Assembly: GCA_041394705.1 (NCBI GenBank)
Contig: JAWKHS010000008.1
Span: forward strand, 1 to 64,000
From: Vicinamibacterales bacterium
GTDB taxonomy: Bacteria; Acidobacteriota; Vicinamibacteria; Vicinamibacterales; UBA2999
Direction of reading: 5' to 3'
Length of the DNA: 64,000 nucleotides
The notes under the pieces are model-generated. The model was not told the DNA's origin and did no database searches. It was given only the letters and a program-made list of their open reading frames with translations. A program made the position numbers and the translations under genes. Positions 48,373 to 55,636 of the stretch are shown here, piece after piece (within the stretch, counting starts at the first letter, position 1; the number at the start of each line of letters is the position of its first letter).

Positions 48373-48691
48373 GCCTCGTCCGCCCAACTGCCCCCGGTGA
48401 GCGGCTTGCTGGTAGGCGAGGGTCCCGGCATCAAGCCGACCAGCGGCTTGGCGTCGGTTGGGGAGACGGGAAACTCGAGCTGGCGGCTCCGATGAGTCGC
48501 GTCGGTCACCCGCACCTCCCGGCGACTTGTCTCGCCGTCCACAGCATTTCTGGGGACCCCTAGCCCCTGCCCTGCTCGTCGCCCGCACTCTCGGTGCGGG
48601 TGTCGGATCTCCGAGCGACGACGACTCATAGTCGCCGCCACCTCGAGTTCCCCGCCTCCCCAACCGCAGCGGGGGACTAGACTGCGTACTC
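48373..48691. other. Intergenic region at the left edge of the IS island
   Basis: No convincing gene. It contains a perfect 7-bp hairpin CCCGCAC-TCTCG-GTGCGGG (48582-48600) and, near its right end, TAGACT (48678-48683), a possible -10 for the transposase remnant. A minus-strand open frame at about 48410-48560 reads like protein (blocks VRVTDATHR and LVGLMPGPSPTSKPL) but has no start, no homologue I recognise and runs on antisense to otsAB; it may be a remnant of an older insertion. No inverted-repeat end matching the downstream elements was found here. Confidence 0.5.
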
Positions 48692-49429
48692 GTGGGTCTG
48701 CCGAAGACGACGAGCGCGGCACTGCGCTACTTCTCGAACCCGGACAACTGCCGGGAGTTCCTCGTCGCCCGCAGGTGGCCGCACGGCGTGATCTGCCCTC
48801 AGTGCGGCTCGACGTCCGTCTATGTCGACTCGTCGCGGAACGGGTGGGAGTGCAAGACGCGCCACCCGAAGAGAAAGTTCACGCTCAAGACGGGCACTGT
48901 CTTCGAGGACTCGGCCCTCGGTTTCGACAAGTGGCTGCCCGTGGTCTGGATGATTGCCAACTGCCGGCACGGCGTCACCAGCCACGAAGTGGCCCGCGCC
49001 ATCGGCGTGACCCAGAAGACCGCGTGGTTCATGCTGCACCGCATCCGCCTGGCCACGCAGGACGACGAGACGGGCGGCAGGCTCGGTGGTGGAGTCGCAG
49101 TGAACGAGACCCATGCCGGCAGCAAGGCCGTGACAGGCGCAACGCGAAGCGGCAGGCCGTCACCGCCAGCGAGCACCTCAATGGGCATGCAAGACGGCCG
49201 TAATGGGCCGTCTGGAGCGGATCAAAGAAGGGCCGTCCCGCGTCCGCACGCGCGTCGTCCAAGCCGCCCGCCGGGCCGATCTGCTGCCTCGCGTTGACGC
49301 GACGTGGAGCGCGGCGCGGCCGTCTACACCGACGCCCTGCACTCCTACATGACGCTCGCGGCCGTCTACGGCCATCTGGTCATTGACCACGCCGAGGTGA
49401 CGTCCAGGCGAAGCGACGCGGACCTCTAA
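48692..49429 (+). pseudogene. IS1595/ISXO2-like transposase, decayed
   Basis: From the GTG, the N-terminal zinc ribbon is intact (CPQCGS...CKTRHPKRKFTLKTGTVFEDS) as is the helix-turn-helix (VTSHEVARAIGVTQKTAWFMLHRIR). After about residue 135 the frame breaks repeatedly: NETH replaces the DET(F/D)xGGK motif, KTAVMGRLERIKEGPSRVRTRV appears in another frame near 49190-49250, an in-frame stop is at 49295, and VYTDALHSYMTLAAVYGHLVIDHAEV resumes at 49322. The end containing the last catalytic Glu is missing. This is a dead transposase, probably of the element whose right end is near 50746. Confidence 0.85.
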
Positions 49430-49444
49430 GAAGCGGAAGGCGGC

Positions 49445-49606
49445 TTAGCCCTCCGTAAGCTCCGCCTCGGCTTTGCGCTCGGCTTCGCCCCCGGTGCGCT
49501 GCTCGCGGTGCTGCTGGATGCGCTTTTCCAGCGTCTCTCGGGGCACCGCGAGCAGCCGATCCGTGAGGCGTGAGAACCCTTGAAATTCCTTCGGCTGACG
49601 CGGCAT
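49445..49606 (-). CDS. Small accessory ORF beside the first IS element (53 residues)
   Basis: An ATG at 49604-49606 with GGAGG 4 bp upstream opens a 53-residue basic/acidic helical protein starting MPRQPKEFQGFSRLTDRLLAVPRETLEKR and ending at TAA 49445-49447. The pattern (basic start, F-x-RLxxxLLxVP, helical charged tail) is that of small proteins often found next to IS elements, possibly accessory or regulatory. The strong ribosome binding site is the main support. It lies antisense, 15 bp after the transposase remnant. Confidence 0.6.
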   Translation of the reverse strand: MPRQPKEFQGFSRLTDRLLAVPRETLEKRIQQHREQRTGGEAERKAEAELTEG

Positions 49607-49640
49607 GCTGCCTCCATCCTGCTCCAGGCGTTCACGGTTG

Positions 49641-49805
49641 CTACCCCAGACTGAAGGACAGATGCATCCCGACCCAAATCAAGACAGCGCCGCCCAGCAT
49701 GAACATCCGGAACTTGAGCACGCCAATGACCCTGAGATGACCATACGCCCAGAAGATGCCGGGTGCGCCAAGGCTGGCGGACAGAGGCCGCCAGCAGCTC
49801 TCCAT
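49641..49805 (-). CDS. Possible 54-residue membrane peptide
   Basis: A minus-strand frame from ATG 49803-49805 to TAG 49641-49643. Residues 33-54 are hydrophobic (FRMFMLGGAVLIWVGMHLSF), fitting one membrane helix near the C-terminus. No Shine-Dalgarno is visible and I know no homologue. It lies between the small accessory ORF and the divergent passenger gene. It could equally be a fragment of a longer membrane protein, or chance. Confidence 0.25.
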   Translation of the reverse strand: MESCWRPLSASLGAPGIFWAYGHLRVIGVLKFRMFMLGGAVLIWVGMHLSFSLG

Positions 49806-49825
49806 CCCGAATCAGGAGAGCCCTA

Positions 49826-50659
49826 TTGTCGTGTCGGGCCGCCTGCTGGGATTCGTGGCATTTCGACAAAGAACCGAGCATATTCGATGCGATTACTACC
49901 GCGGTTTCGATCGTTGGCGTTCTGCTCATCTACTCCCAGTGGAAGCAGACCGAGCGTGCCCTCGAAATCGCGGAATCGAGCCTTCAAGACACCCGAGACA
50001 GCAGGGCGAAGGACGAAGCCGCAGAAAAAGAAGCCAGACGCATCGCCAGTGAGACAAGAGCCGTGGAACGGGCCGATGCCGACGAACGTAGCCAACGGGA
50101 CGAACGGATGGTCGCAGCCAATGAACTCACCGCTAAAGCCGCGCGAGACACGATCAATGTTCAGCGCGAAGTGCAGCAATCCGAACTTCGGCCTTGGGTG
50201 CGGGTGGAACGGGGGGAAATTACTAGAATTGTCGCTGGTCAGAACCCATTCTGTTACCTGAGGGTCGTCAACACTGGACGCACCCGTGCCATCAATCTTC
50301 GAATTCACAAGGCCGTAAGACAGACTCTGCTGCTTCGAGAGGCCTATAGGGGACCACTGTTTGATGGAATTCCAGAGCCGCTCACCGACGCGGAAGTCCT
50401 GAACCCTGGAATCACGGCAACATTTGTCCTGGTGGGGAACGAACCTGTTGACGACCTCTTCATAGAGGAGCTCAATTCGAAGATTCCGCATATTGGGCCG
50501 CCCAGACCACTCCAAGACGTTCAGGGAATTGGCCTGGTAGTTGTTGGCGAAATCCTGTACGAAGACGTTTTCAATCAATCCCATCGCACTAGGTTTTGCG
50601 TCTACATGGACAACACGCTCCAAACAAAACTCTGCCCCGAGAACAATTTCACCGAATAG
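49826..50659 (+). CDS. Passenger membrane protein of the first element, unknown function
   Basis: About 277 residues from a TTG with AGGAG 7 bp upstream; a GTG at 49763 is in frame but its extension looks non-coding. A membrane helix (IFDAITTAVSIVGVLLIYS) is followed by a long charged coiled coil (QTERALEIAESSLQDTRDSRA, onward for about 85 residues), then a beta-rich domain opening with LRPWVRVERGEIT. Codon use is less GC-rich than surrounding genes, supporting transfer. A 312-residue frame on the opposite strand is judged a shadow. Related TM-coiled-coil proteins are common but uncharacterised. Confidence 0.6.
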   Translation: MSCRAACWDSWHFDKEPSIFDAITTAVSIVGVLLIYSQWKQTERALEIAESSLQDTRDSRAKDEAAEKEARRIASETRAVERADADERSQRDERMVAANELTAKAARDTINVQREVQQSELRPWVRVERGEITRIVAGQNPFCYLRVVNTGRTRAINLRIHKAVRQTLLLREAYRGPLFDGIPEPLTDAEVLNPGITATFVLVGNEPVDDLFIEELNSKIPHIGPPRPLQDVQGIGLVVVGEILYEDVFNQSHRTRFCVYMDNTLQTKLCPENNFTE

Positions 50660-50728
50660 CGCCAGCCTGAAGGCCAGCCTAGCCCTGTCGCGCCGGCCTG
50701 TCCCGACACGATAGCCGGCTCCGTTCCC

Positions 50729-50760
50729 CGTCAAGTACATTGCGTCATGTTTTCTTGACA
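50729..50760 (+). repeat. 32-bp imperfect direct repeat, left copy (includes 14-bp flanking repeat)
   Basis: This 32-bp stretch matches 52874-52905 at 27 of 32 positions: CGTCAAGTA at the start and ATGTTTTCTTGACA at the end are identical. The right copy's first half is the terminal repeat of the second IS element, so the left copy probably contains the right end of the first, related element. Confidence 0.7.
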
Positions 50761-50807
50761 CGGTCTACTTTACGCACGGTCGTCTTTCTGAAATGCTAGA
50801 GTCGTGG

Positions 50808-50948
50808 TTAGCGTTTCTTACGTTTCGGCCTCTCGGCGCTCAGTTCTAACAACACTGTTTTCAACTGTTTACGGATGTCTTTCGGGAACAGCCGTTGGAC
50901 TAGTTCCTTGTCCGTCAGCTTCGACGCCGGTTTCCGCTTCTTAGCCAC
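50808..50948 (-). CDS. Small accessory ORF of the second IS element (46 residues)
   Basis: GTG at 50946-50948, with GGGAG just upstream, opens a 46-residue very basic protein: it begins AKKRKPASKLTDKELVQRLF after the start and ends KRKKR. The K-L-T-x-x-E-L-x-x-R-L-F-P pattern is characteristic of small proteins encoded divergently next to IS1595/ISXO2 transposases. It diverges from the transposase across 9 bp. Probably nucleic-acid binding given its charge; function unknown. Confidence 0.65.
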   Translation of the reverse strand: MAKKRKPASKLTDKELVQRLFPKDIRKQLKTVLLELSAERPKRKKR

Positions 50949-50957
50949 GAGACTCCC

Positions 50958-51844
50958 ATGAAAGCCAAGATGAACCTCTCAGCCTTGAATACCGACTACG
51001 ACACCGACGCGGAGTGCCGCCAAGCCCTGGAAGAACTCCGCTGGCCGGATGGCGTCCGCTGCCTGCGGTGCGACTCCGACAAGATTTCGCGCATCTCGAC
51101 GCGGCGGCAGTACGACTGCGATTCATGCCGCTACCGCTTTTCGGTCACGACCGGGACCGTCTTCCACGACTCGCACTTGTCGCTGCCGAAGTGGTTTCTC
51201 GCCATCCTATTGATGTGCGAGGCGAAGAAGGGCATCAGCGCCAATCAGATGAAGTGGACCATCGGCGTGGCGCACAAGACCGCGTGGTACCTTTGCCATC
51301 GCATCCGTCAAGCGATGGCCGACGTGGACACGACGCTGCTTTCCAGCGATGTCGAAGTGGACGAGACCGATATCGGCGGCAAGGGAAGGGCTACAAGTGG
51401 CGCGACCGTAAAGCGATGGTGCTCGGCGCGCTGGAGCGTGACGGCGGGCGGCTGATTCTTCGCAAGGGCACGACGCACAGCAGCGCGGTGCTCAAGGGCT
51501 TCGTGCGTGACACCGTGGCCGACGACGCCGCCCGCATCATGACCGATGAGGCCCACGGCTACCACGGCATCCAGGACCACAACGCGCGACACGAGACGGT
51601 ATACGACCACAGCGGCGAGTACGTACGCGGGGACATCCACACGAACGGCATCGAAGGTGCGGTCGGCCTGTTCAAGCGGTCGATTGTCGGGGCCTTCCAC
51701 CAGATTTCCCACAAGCACCTTGACCGCTACCTGGACGAGTTCGAGTTCCGTGACAACAATCGCAAGAATCCGCACCTGTTCCGCGACACGCTAGCTCGGC
51801 TCGTTACCAGGTCGGCGCTGCCCTACGAGCGTCTTACCGCCTGA
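50958..51844 (+). pseudogene. IS1595/ISXO2-like transposase with one frameshift
   Basis: Zinc ribbon (CLRCDSDKISRISTRRQYDC, then DSCRYRF), helix-turn-helix (ISANQMKWTIGVAHKTAWYLCHRIR) and the DDE domain: Asp in VEVDETDIGGKG, Asp in IMTDEAHGYHG, and the final acidic motif in HTNGIEGAVGLFKRS. The frame breaks at about 51386 (AAG GGA AGG), where a -1 shift restores GKGKGYKWRDRKAMVLGALERDG. Without the shift the protein stops at 51455 lacking two catalytic residues. The remainder is intact, so the lesion is recent or a consensus error. A programmed shift is possible but the site is not a classic slippery heptamer. Confidence 0.85.
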
Positions 51845-51853
51845 GAGACGGCC

Positions 51854-52843
51854 TTACTCGACGAGTCGGGGCGGGGTGTAGGTCTCAAAGGAGGGAATCC
51901 AGGAGCCCCACATCCGTGAGGGGAACCAGTCAGGATCATGGCCGAGCCGCGCCCTCTCGCTCATGAATGCGTCGTAGTCGGCACCCTTTGGCTGCAATCC
52001 AGTCCACGGCACTGCGCTTTCGGATTCCGTCAAAACGTTCTGCCATAGATCGTTAACGGGCACGCCAATCCGCCCAAGCTGCTCAAGCCCGTAGGAGAAC
52101 AGGACGTAGCTATTCGCTACGAGATGAATGGCGGCGATGTCGTCCGCGAACGGTGTCGTCACGTACATCCAGAGCGACCTATCATCGAAGTCGGCAATAC
52201 TCTTGAGAACGCCCTGGCCGCCGACTGCGCCGCGAATCTCGATGCGCTGCGTGGATTCGTGGAACTCTGAAAAGTCCGTCGCTTGCACGTCCTGATGCGG
52301 ATTCAGGGTGTACACCAAGGTCCGGATACCCAAGACCTCTGTCGTCACACCGGAGCTTGTCACCCGCGGATTGGCATCTCGCCCACCGAATAAGAGCGTC
52401 GGATGAGGATTGCCTGGGTTCTTGGCATCAGCAACACGGATACTAAGGTCTACCAGCGACAACAGGATACGGAAGTGACCGATCTCGCTCGCGGTCATCT
52501 CGCGCTTGAGGTCAACCACTAGGACGAGTTGCTTGAGGGGTTTGGTCGATTCCAGTAGGAACTCGGTCCTCGCTGTGGCGCTCGGCGCGGCGGTCTCCGG
52601 CTTCGTCGCCGACGTGAAAGCCCACAAGCCGAAGGCCCCAATCGACCCACAGACAACAAACGCAACGAGGAGAGCCCACATCGTGCCAAGCTTACGGCGT
52701 AGCCAATGTCCGCGATGCACGATCAACCACGCCGTTCCGCTGAGTAGCATCGTGGCGAACAGAAATTGGGCCGAGACGGTGCCGGCCCAGGCGTTAATCG
52801 CCAAGGCGAACACTCCCTCCAAGAGCGCCTTCAGTCGCTTCAC
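51854..52843 (-). CDS. Passenger membrane protein of the second element, unknown function
   Basis: A 329-residue protein with two N-terminal membrane helices (about residues 18-40 and 53-76) and a soluble domain of about 245 residues without recognised motifs. Codon use is AT-richer than the chromosome, like the rest of the element. It starts 26 bp inside the right inverted repeat and ends 10 bp from the transposase stop. IS1595 elements are known to carry unrelated passengers; whether this one is an effector (for example in phage defence) cannot be told from sequence. Confidence 0.7.
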   Translation of the reverse strand: MKRLKALLEGVFALAINAWAGTVSAQFLFATMLLSGTAWLIVHRGHWLRRKLGTMWALLVAFVVCGSIGAFGLWAFTSATKPETAAPSATARTEFLLESTKPLKQLVLVVDLKREMTASEIGHFRILLSLVDLSIRVADAKNPGNPHPTLLFGGRDANPRVTSSGVTTEVLGIRTLVYTLNPHQDVQATDFSEFHESTQRIEIRGAVGGQGVLKSIADFDDRSLWMYVTTPFADDIAAIHLVANSYVLFSYGLEQLGRIGVPVNDLWQNVLTESESAVPWTGLQPKGADYDAFMSERARLGHDPDWFPSRMWGSWIPSFETYTPPRLVE

Positions 52844-52873
52844 GAGCGGAGACTAGTCCCCGCCAGACCCGTG

Positions 52874-52905
52874 CGTCAAGTAGACCGTGTAATGTTTTCT
52901 TGACA
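52874..52905 (+). repeat. 32-bp imperfect direct repeat, right copy
   Basis: Partner of 50729-50760 (27 of 32 identical). It overlaps the right terminal inverted repeat of the second element and ends with the TTGACA that serves as -35 for the next operon. Confidence 0.7.
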
Positions 52906-52930
52906 TGCGCACGCCCGGCATGTCTAGAAT
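52900..52930 (+). promoter_or_regulatory. Promoter with operator palindrome in the spacer
   Basis: TTGACA (52900-52905), a 19-bp spacer and TAGAAT (52925-52930). GACATGC-N9-GCATGTC (52902-52924) is a perfect 7-bp inverted repeat filling the spacer, a natural site for the XRE-family repressor encoded two genes downstream. The -35 half comes from the direct repeat left by the IS element. Confidence 0.6.
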
Positions 52931-52937
52931 CTTTGAA

Positions 52938-53369
52938 ATGCTCGACCAGATGTCCTTCCGCGAGAAGAGCGCGTGGATCTCCTTCCTCTCGCTCCTCGCG
53001 GTGTTCACGCCGTTCTTCTACTACTCCTACCTGACGCTGACGGACCAGATGGGGCGCCGCGAGGGCGCGACCACGGCCTTCACGCTGCTCGCGGCGTTCG
53101 TCGTGCTCGAGATCGTCCTCCACGCGGTCATCGCGATCCGCGCGCCGAAGGAGGCGCGCTCGCCCCGCGACGAGCGCGAGCGGCTCATCGAGATGCGCGC
53201 CACGCGTCTGGCCTTCCCGGTGCTCGTCCTCGGCGCGCTCCTGAGCGCCGCCGTGATTCACGTCACGCGCAGCGCCTGGATCATGCAGCAGGCCGTCCTG
53301 TTCGCCATCGTCGTGGCCGAACTCCTGAAGTTCGGCACCGAGATCGTGCTCTTCCGGCGGGGCGCGTGA
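52938..53369 (+). CDS. Unknown four-helix membrane protein
   Basis: About 143 residues starting at the ATG 7 bp after the TAGAAT -10 (leaderless). Four helices: SAWISFLSLLAVFTPFFYYS, TTAFTLLAAFVVLEIVLHAV, FPVLVLGALLSAAVIHVT and AVLFAIVVAELLKFGTEIVLF. The charged loop RDERERLIEMRATR between helices 2 and 3 is typical of small membrane proteins encoded before YozG-like regulators. It ends 1 bp before the regulator. An upstream start at 52905 is unlikely because it precedes the -10. Function unknown. Confidence 0.75.
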   Translation: MLDQMSFREKSAWISFLSLLAVFTPFFYYSYLTLTDQMGRREGATTAFTLLAAFVVLEIVLHAVIAIRAPKEARSPRDERERLIEMRATRLAFPVLVLGALLSAAVIHVTRSAWIMQQAVLFAIVVAELLKFGTEIVLFRRGA

Positions 53370-53370
53370 C

Positions 53371-53592
53371 ATGGGGCACGCCGTCAGCAACCGCATCCGC
53401 GACCTGCGCGCCGCCCATGGCGAGATGACGCAGCAGGCCCTGGCCGATCGGATCGGCGTGACGCGGCAGACCGTGATCGCCATCGAGCTGGGCAAGTACT
53501 CCCCGTCACTCGAGATGGCCTTCCAGATCGCGGCCGTCTTCGGCGTGCCGCTCGGCGACGTCTTTCAATGGAACGGCAGGGTGACACGATGA
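53371..53592 (+). CDS. XRE-family HTH regulator, YozG-like
   Basis: A 73-residue helix-turn-helix protein: NRIRDLRAAHGEMTQQALADRIGVTRQTVIAIELGKYSPSLEMAFQIAAVFG, given here in parts as MTQQALADRIGVTRQTVIAI and LGKYSPSLEMAFQIA. It contains the whole XRE domain and nothing else. These small regulators are usually encoded after a multi-helix membrane protein, as here, and probably repress their own operon at 52902-52924. The stop overlaps the methyltransferase start (ATGA). Confidence 0.9.
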   Translation: MGHAVSNRIRDLRAAHGEMTQQALADRIGVTRQTVIAIELGKYSPSLEMAFQIAAVFGVPLGDVFQWNGRVTR

Positions 53593-54395
53593 TGGACCTC
53601 CTCCGCTACGACTTCGGGTACGACTGGCCGTGGACCTACGGCCACGCGCTGGCCGGCGCCGTGTTCGTCCTGGCCGCCTGGGCGGCCTGGCGCGCGCGGG
53701 CCTTGTGGTGGAGCGCCGGGCTCGTGGCGCTCGCCGTGTGGGCGTTCGCGAGCGCGATCGTCGTCAACGCCGTGATGGGCTTCAGCGTGCCGATTCCCCT
53801 GCCAACCGATCGCTTCCTGCCCAGTGGCGACGTGCGCGTGCTGGACGCCGGCGCCGGGTCCGGACGCTCCACGCTGATGGTGCTCCTGGCGCGGCCGCGG
53901 GCGCGGGTGACGGCGCTCGACATCTTCGCCACGAACTACGGCATCAGCGACAACACCGAGTCGCGGCTCCGGGCCAACGCCAGGGCCGCGGGCGCCGAGG
54001 ACCGGCTGGACGTCGCCACGGGCGACATGCGCGAGATGCCCTTCGGGGCCGCCAGCTTCGACGGCGCCGTGAGCGCGTTCGCCATCGATCACCTGAACCG
54101 CGCGGACCGCCAGCGCACCTACGCCGAGATGCGACGCGTCATCAGGCCCGGCGGCGAGTTCCTCCTCCTGGTGATCAACAACGACCGGTGGATTCGCACC
54201 GTGTTCCCGTTCCTGGCGCAGCACGGCTACTTCGGCCCACAGACGGCCGCCGAGCGCTGGCGCACCGAGCTCGAGGACGCCGGCTTCGAGCTGATCGACG
54301 ACGGCGCCGTGCCGGGCACCCTCTACTACCTGGCGCGCACCTCCGGCCCGACGATGGCGAGCGCCACGGCGGCTCCGGTTGGGACCGGCCGCTAG
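53589..54395 (+). CDS. Membrane-anchored class I SAM-dependent methyltransferase
   Basis: A 268-residue protein. Two N-terminal helices (about residues 20-38 and 43-65) precede a class I methyltransferase fold: motif I VLDAGAGSGRSTLMVLL, VTALDIFATN, and DVATGDMREMPFGAASFDGAVS, then a PGGEFLLLV strand. It belongs to the Methyltransf_11/25 type; substrate unknown. Its start overlaps the XRE stop, so the membrane protein, regulator and methyltransferase form one operon. Confidence 0.85.
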   Translation: MMDLLRYDFGYDWPWTYGHALAGAVFVLAAWAAWRARALWWSAGLVALAVWAFASAIVVNAVMGFSVPIPLPTDRFLPSGDVRVLDAGAGSGRSTLMVLLARPRARVTALDIFATNYGISDNTESRLRANARAAGAEDRLDVATGDMREMPFGAASFDGAVSAFAIDHLNRADRQRTYAEMRRVIRPGGEFLLLVINNDRWIRTVFPFLAQHGYFGPQTAAERWRTELEDAGFELIDDGAVPGTLYYLARTSGPTMASATAAPVGTGR

Positions 54396-54398
54396 CCG

Positions 54399-55580
54399 CT
54401 ACCCGAGCGGCCTCGGTCCTGTGTACACGGCACGCATCCGGAAGTCGGAGCGCCCCGCGTACTCCTCCTGGGCGTGCGCCAGCCAGCCGGCCAGACGCGC
54501 GACGGTGAAGAGGGCCTCACCGGCGCCGGCCGGTAGACCCAGCGCCGAGGTGAACGCAGCCAGGGCGAAGTCCGTGTTCGGTCCCGTGACGCCCTGGAGG
54601 CGCATCGTCTCGAGCAGCGGCTCTACGGGCCGGGTGTCCCCCACCGTCCGCGCCAGGGCCAGGATCAGGGGCACGCGCGGATCGCCGTCCGGGTACAGCG
54701 GATGGCCGAATCCCGGCACGGCGGCCGGATCGAGGAACAACGGCCCGACCGCATCGGCCGGCGAGGTGCCGCGAGCCACGGCCGCGAACGCCTGCTCCAC
54801 ACGGCGGCTCGCGGCGCCATGGCGCGTGCCGGACATCGCCCCAAGGCCCGCGCCCACGGCGGCGTAGGGCTCGGCACCGAACGAGGCCGCGACGCGGACG
54901 GCGAGCGTCGACGCCGCCAGTTCGTGGTCGGCGAGCAGGATCAGGACGTCGTCGATCGCGTCCACGGCGTCCCGCCGCGCGCGCGGCACGCCGACCCACG
55001 ACGCCACCTGGGACGCCACCGACCCGCCGCGTCGGCGCGCCACCACCGCGACCACGGACGACACGAGCCGCCGGGCCGTGGCGAGGGCGCCGGCGGGGCG
55101 CAGATCGAACCGCAGCGGGTCGAGCGCGCCGAGCACGGACGTGATGACACGCAGGCGGTCGATGGGCGTCGCGCCCGCCGGCAGCACCGCGGCTGCCTGC
55201 CGGGCCCGTGCCACCGCCGTGTCGGCCGGCGGCCACGGCCGCGGCGCCGGATCGTCCTCTCCGGACCAGAGGAACTCCGCCACCGCTTCGTACGAACGGC
55301 TGCCCGCGAGCGCCTCCGGCGCCTGCCCGCGATACCAGTACCGCCCGCGCTCGATGAGCGTGACCGACGACGTGATCCGCAGGTCCGGGCGCCGCTCCTG
55401 CGGCTCGCGGGCCCTGGACGACAGCCGGTCGAGCTCCACCGGATCGAACCAGCTGCCGCGCCGGCCCGGCAGGGCGCGCGGCGTCAGCAGGCCGCGCGAG
55501 ACGTAGGCGTAGAGCGTGGCGCGCTTCACGCCGAGGCGGGCGGCGGCGGCGCTGGCGGGCACGAGGGTGGGGTGCGGCAT
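54399..55580 (-). CDS. Citrate synthase-family enzyme with N-terminal helix-turn-helix
   Basis: A 393-residue protein. Residues about 8-60 are a MerR/excisionase-like DNA-binding domain (ASAAAARLGVKRATLYAYVS, then RGSWFDPVELDRL). Residues about 85-390 are a citrate synthase fold: HGAAS (catalytic His), GFGHPLYPDGDPR (second His) and GPNTDFALA (catalytic Asp). It could make citrate or 2-methylcitrate and also bind DNA. It diverges from a second citrate synthase over a 56-bp gap holding a perfect 14-bp palindrome. No Shine-Dalgarno is evident before the ATG. Confidence 0.87.
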   Translation of the reverse strand: MPHPTLVPASAAAARLGVKRATLYAYVSRGLLTPRALPGRRGSWFDPVELDRLSSRAREPQERRPDLRITSSVTLIERGRYWYRGQAPEALAGSRSYEAVAEFLWSGEDDPAPRPWPPADTAVARARQAAAVLPAGATPIDRLRVITSVLGALDPLRFDLRPAGALATARRLVSSVVAVVARRRGGSVASQVASWVGVPRARRDAVDAIDDVLILLADHELAASTLAVRVAASFGAEPYAAVGAGLGAMSGTRHGAASRRVEQAFAAVARGTSPADAVGPLFLDPAAVPGFGHPLYPDGDPRVPLILALARTVGDTRPVEPLLETMRLQGVTGPNTDFALAAFTSALGLPAGAGEALFTVARLAGWLAHAQEEYAGRSDFRMRAVYTGPRPLG

Positions 55581-55598
55581 CAGGTTGATTTCCAGTCA

Positions 55599-55612
55599 AG
55601 ATTGATCAATCT
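55599..55612. promoter_or_regulatory. Perfect palindrome between divergent citrate synthase genes
   Basis: AGATTGATCAATCT is fully self-complementary and central in the 56-bp divergent region; TTGAT/TCAA half-sites repeat on both sides (TTGAT at 55585, TCAAG at 55596, CATTGA at 55613). A natural operator for the HTH-citrate synthase encoded to the left. Confidence 0.6.
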
Positions 55613-55636
55613 CATTGACGGCGGGATCATACCGTC

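Larger units (their letters stand above)
50758..52890. mobile_element. IS1595-family element with passenger gene (second element)
   Basis: Terminal inverted repeats of 22 bp with one mismatch lie at 50758-50779 and 52869-52890 (outer part ACACGGTCTACTT). ATGTTTTCTTGACA flanks it at 50747-50760 and 52892-52905; within it TGTTTTCT would be an 8-bp target duplication, the usual size for IS1595. Contents: a small minus ORF, a frameshifted transposase and a minus-strand membrane protein gene, convergent with the transposase. Base composition is clearly less GC-rich than the chromosome. Confidence 0.75.

Noticed and set aside
48373..48691. Left inverted repeat of the first IS element
   Set aside because: I searched this stretch for the complement of the 50729-50746 end and found no match; the left end is lost or lies elsewhere.
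49823..50761. 312-residue minus-strand frame opposite the first passenger gene
   Set aside because: The plus strand has a ribosome binding site, a clear membrane helix and coiled coil; the minus product shows none and crosses the element boundary.
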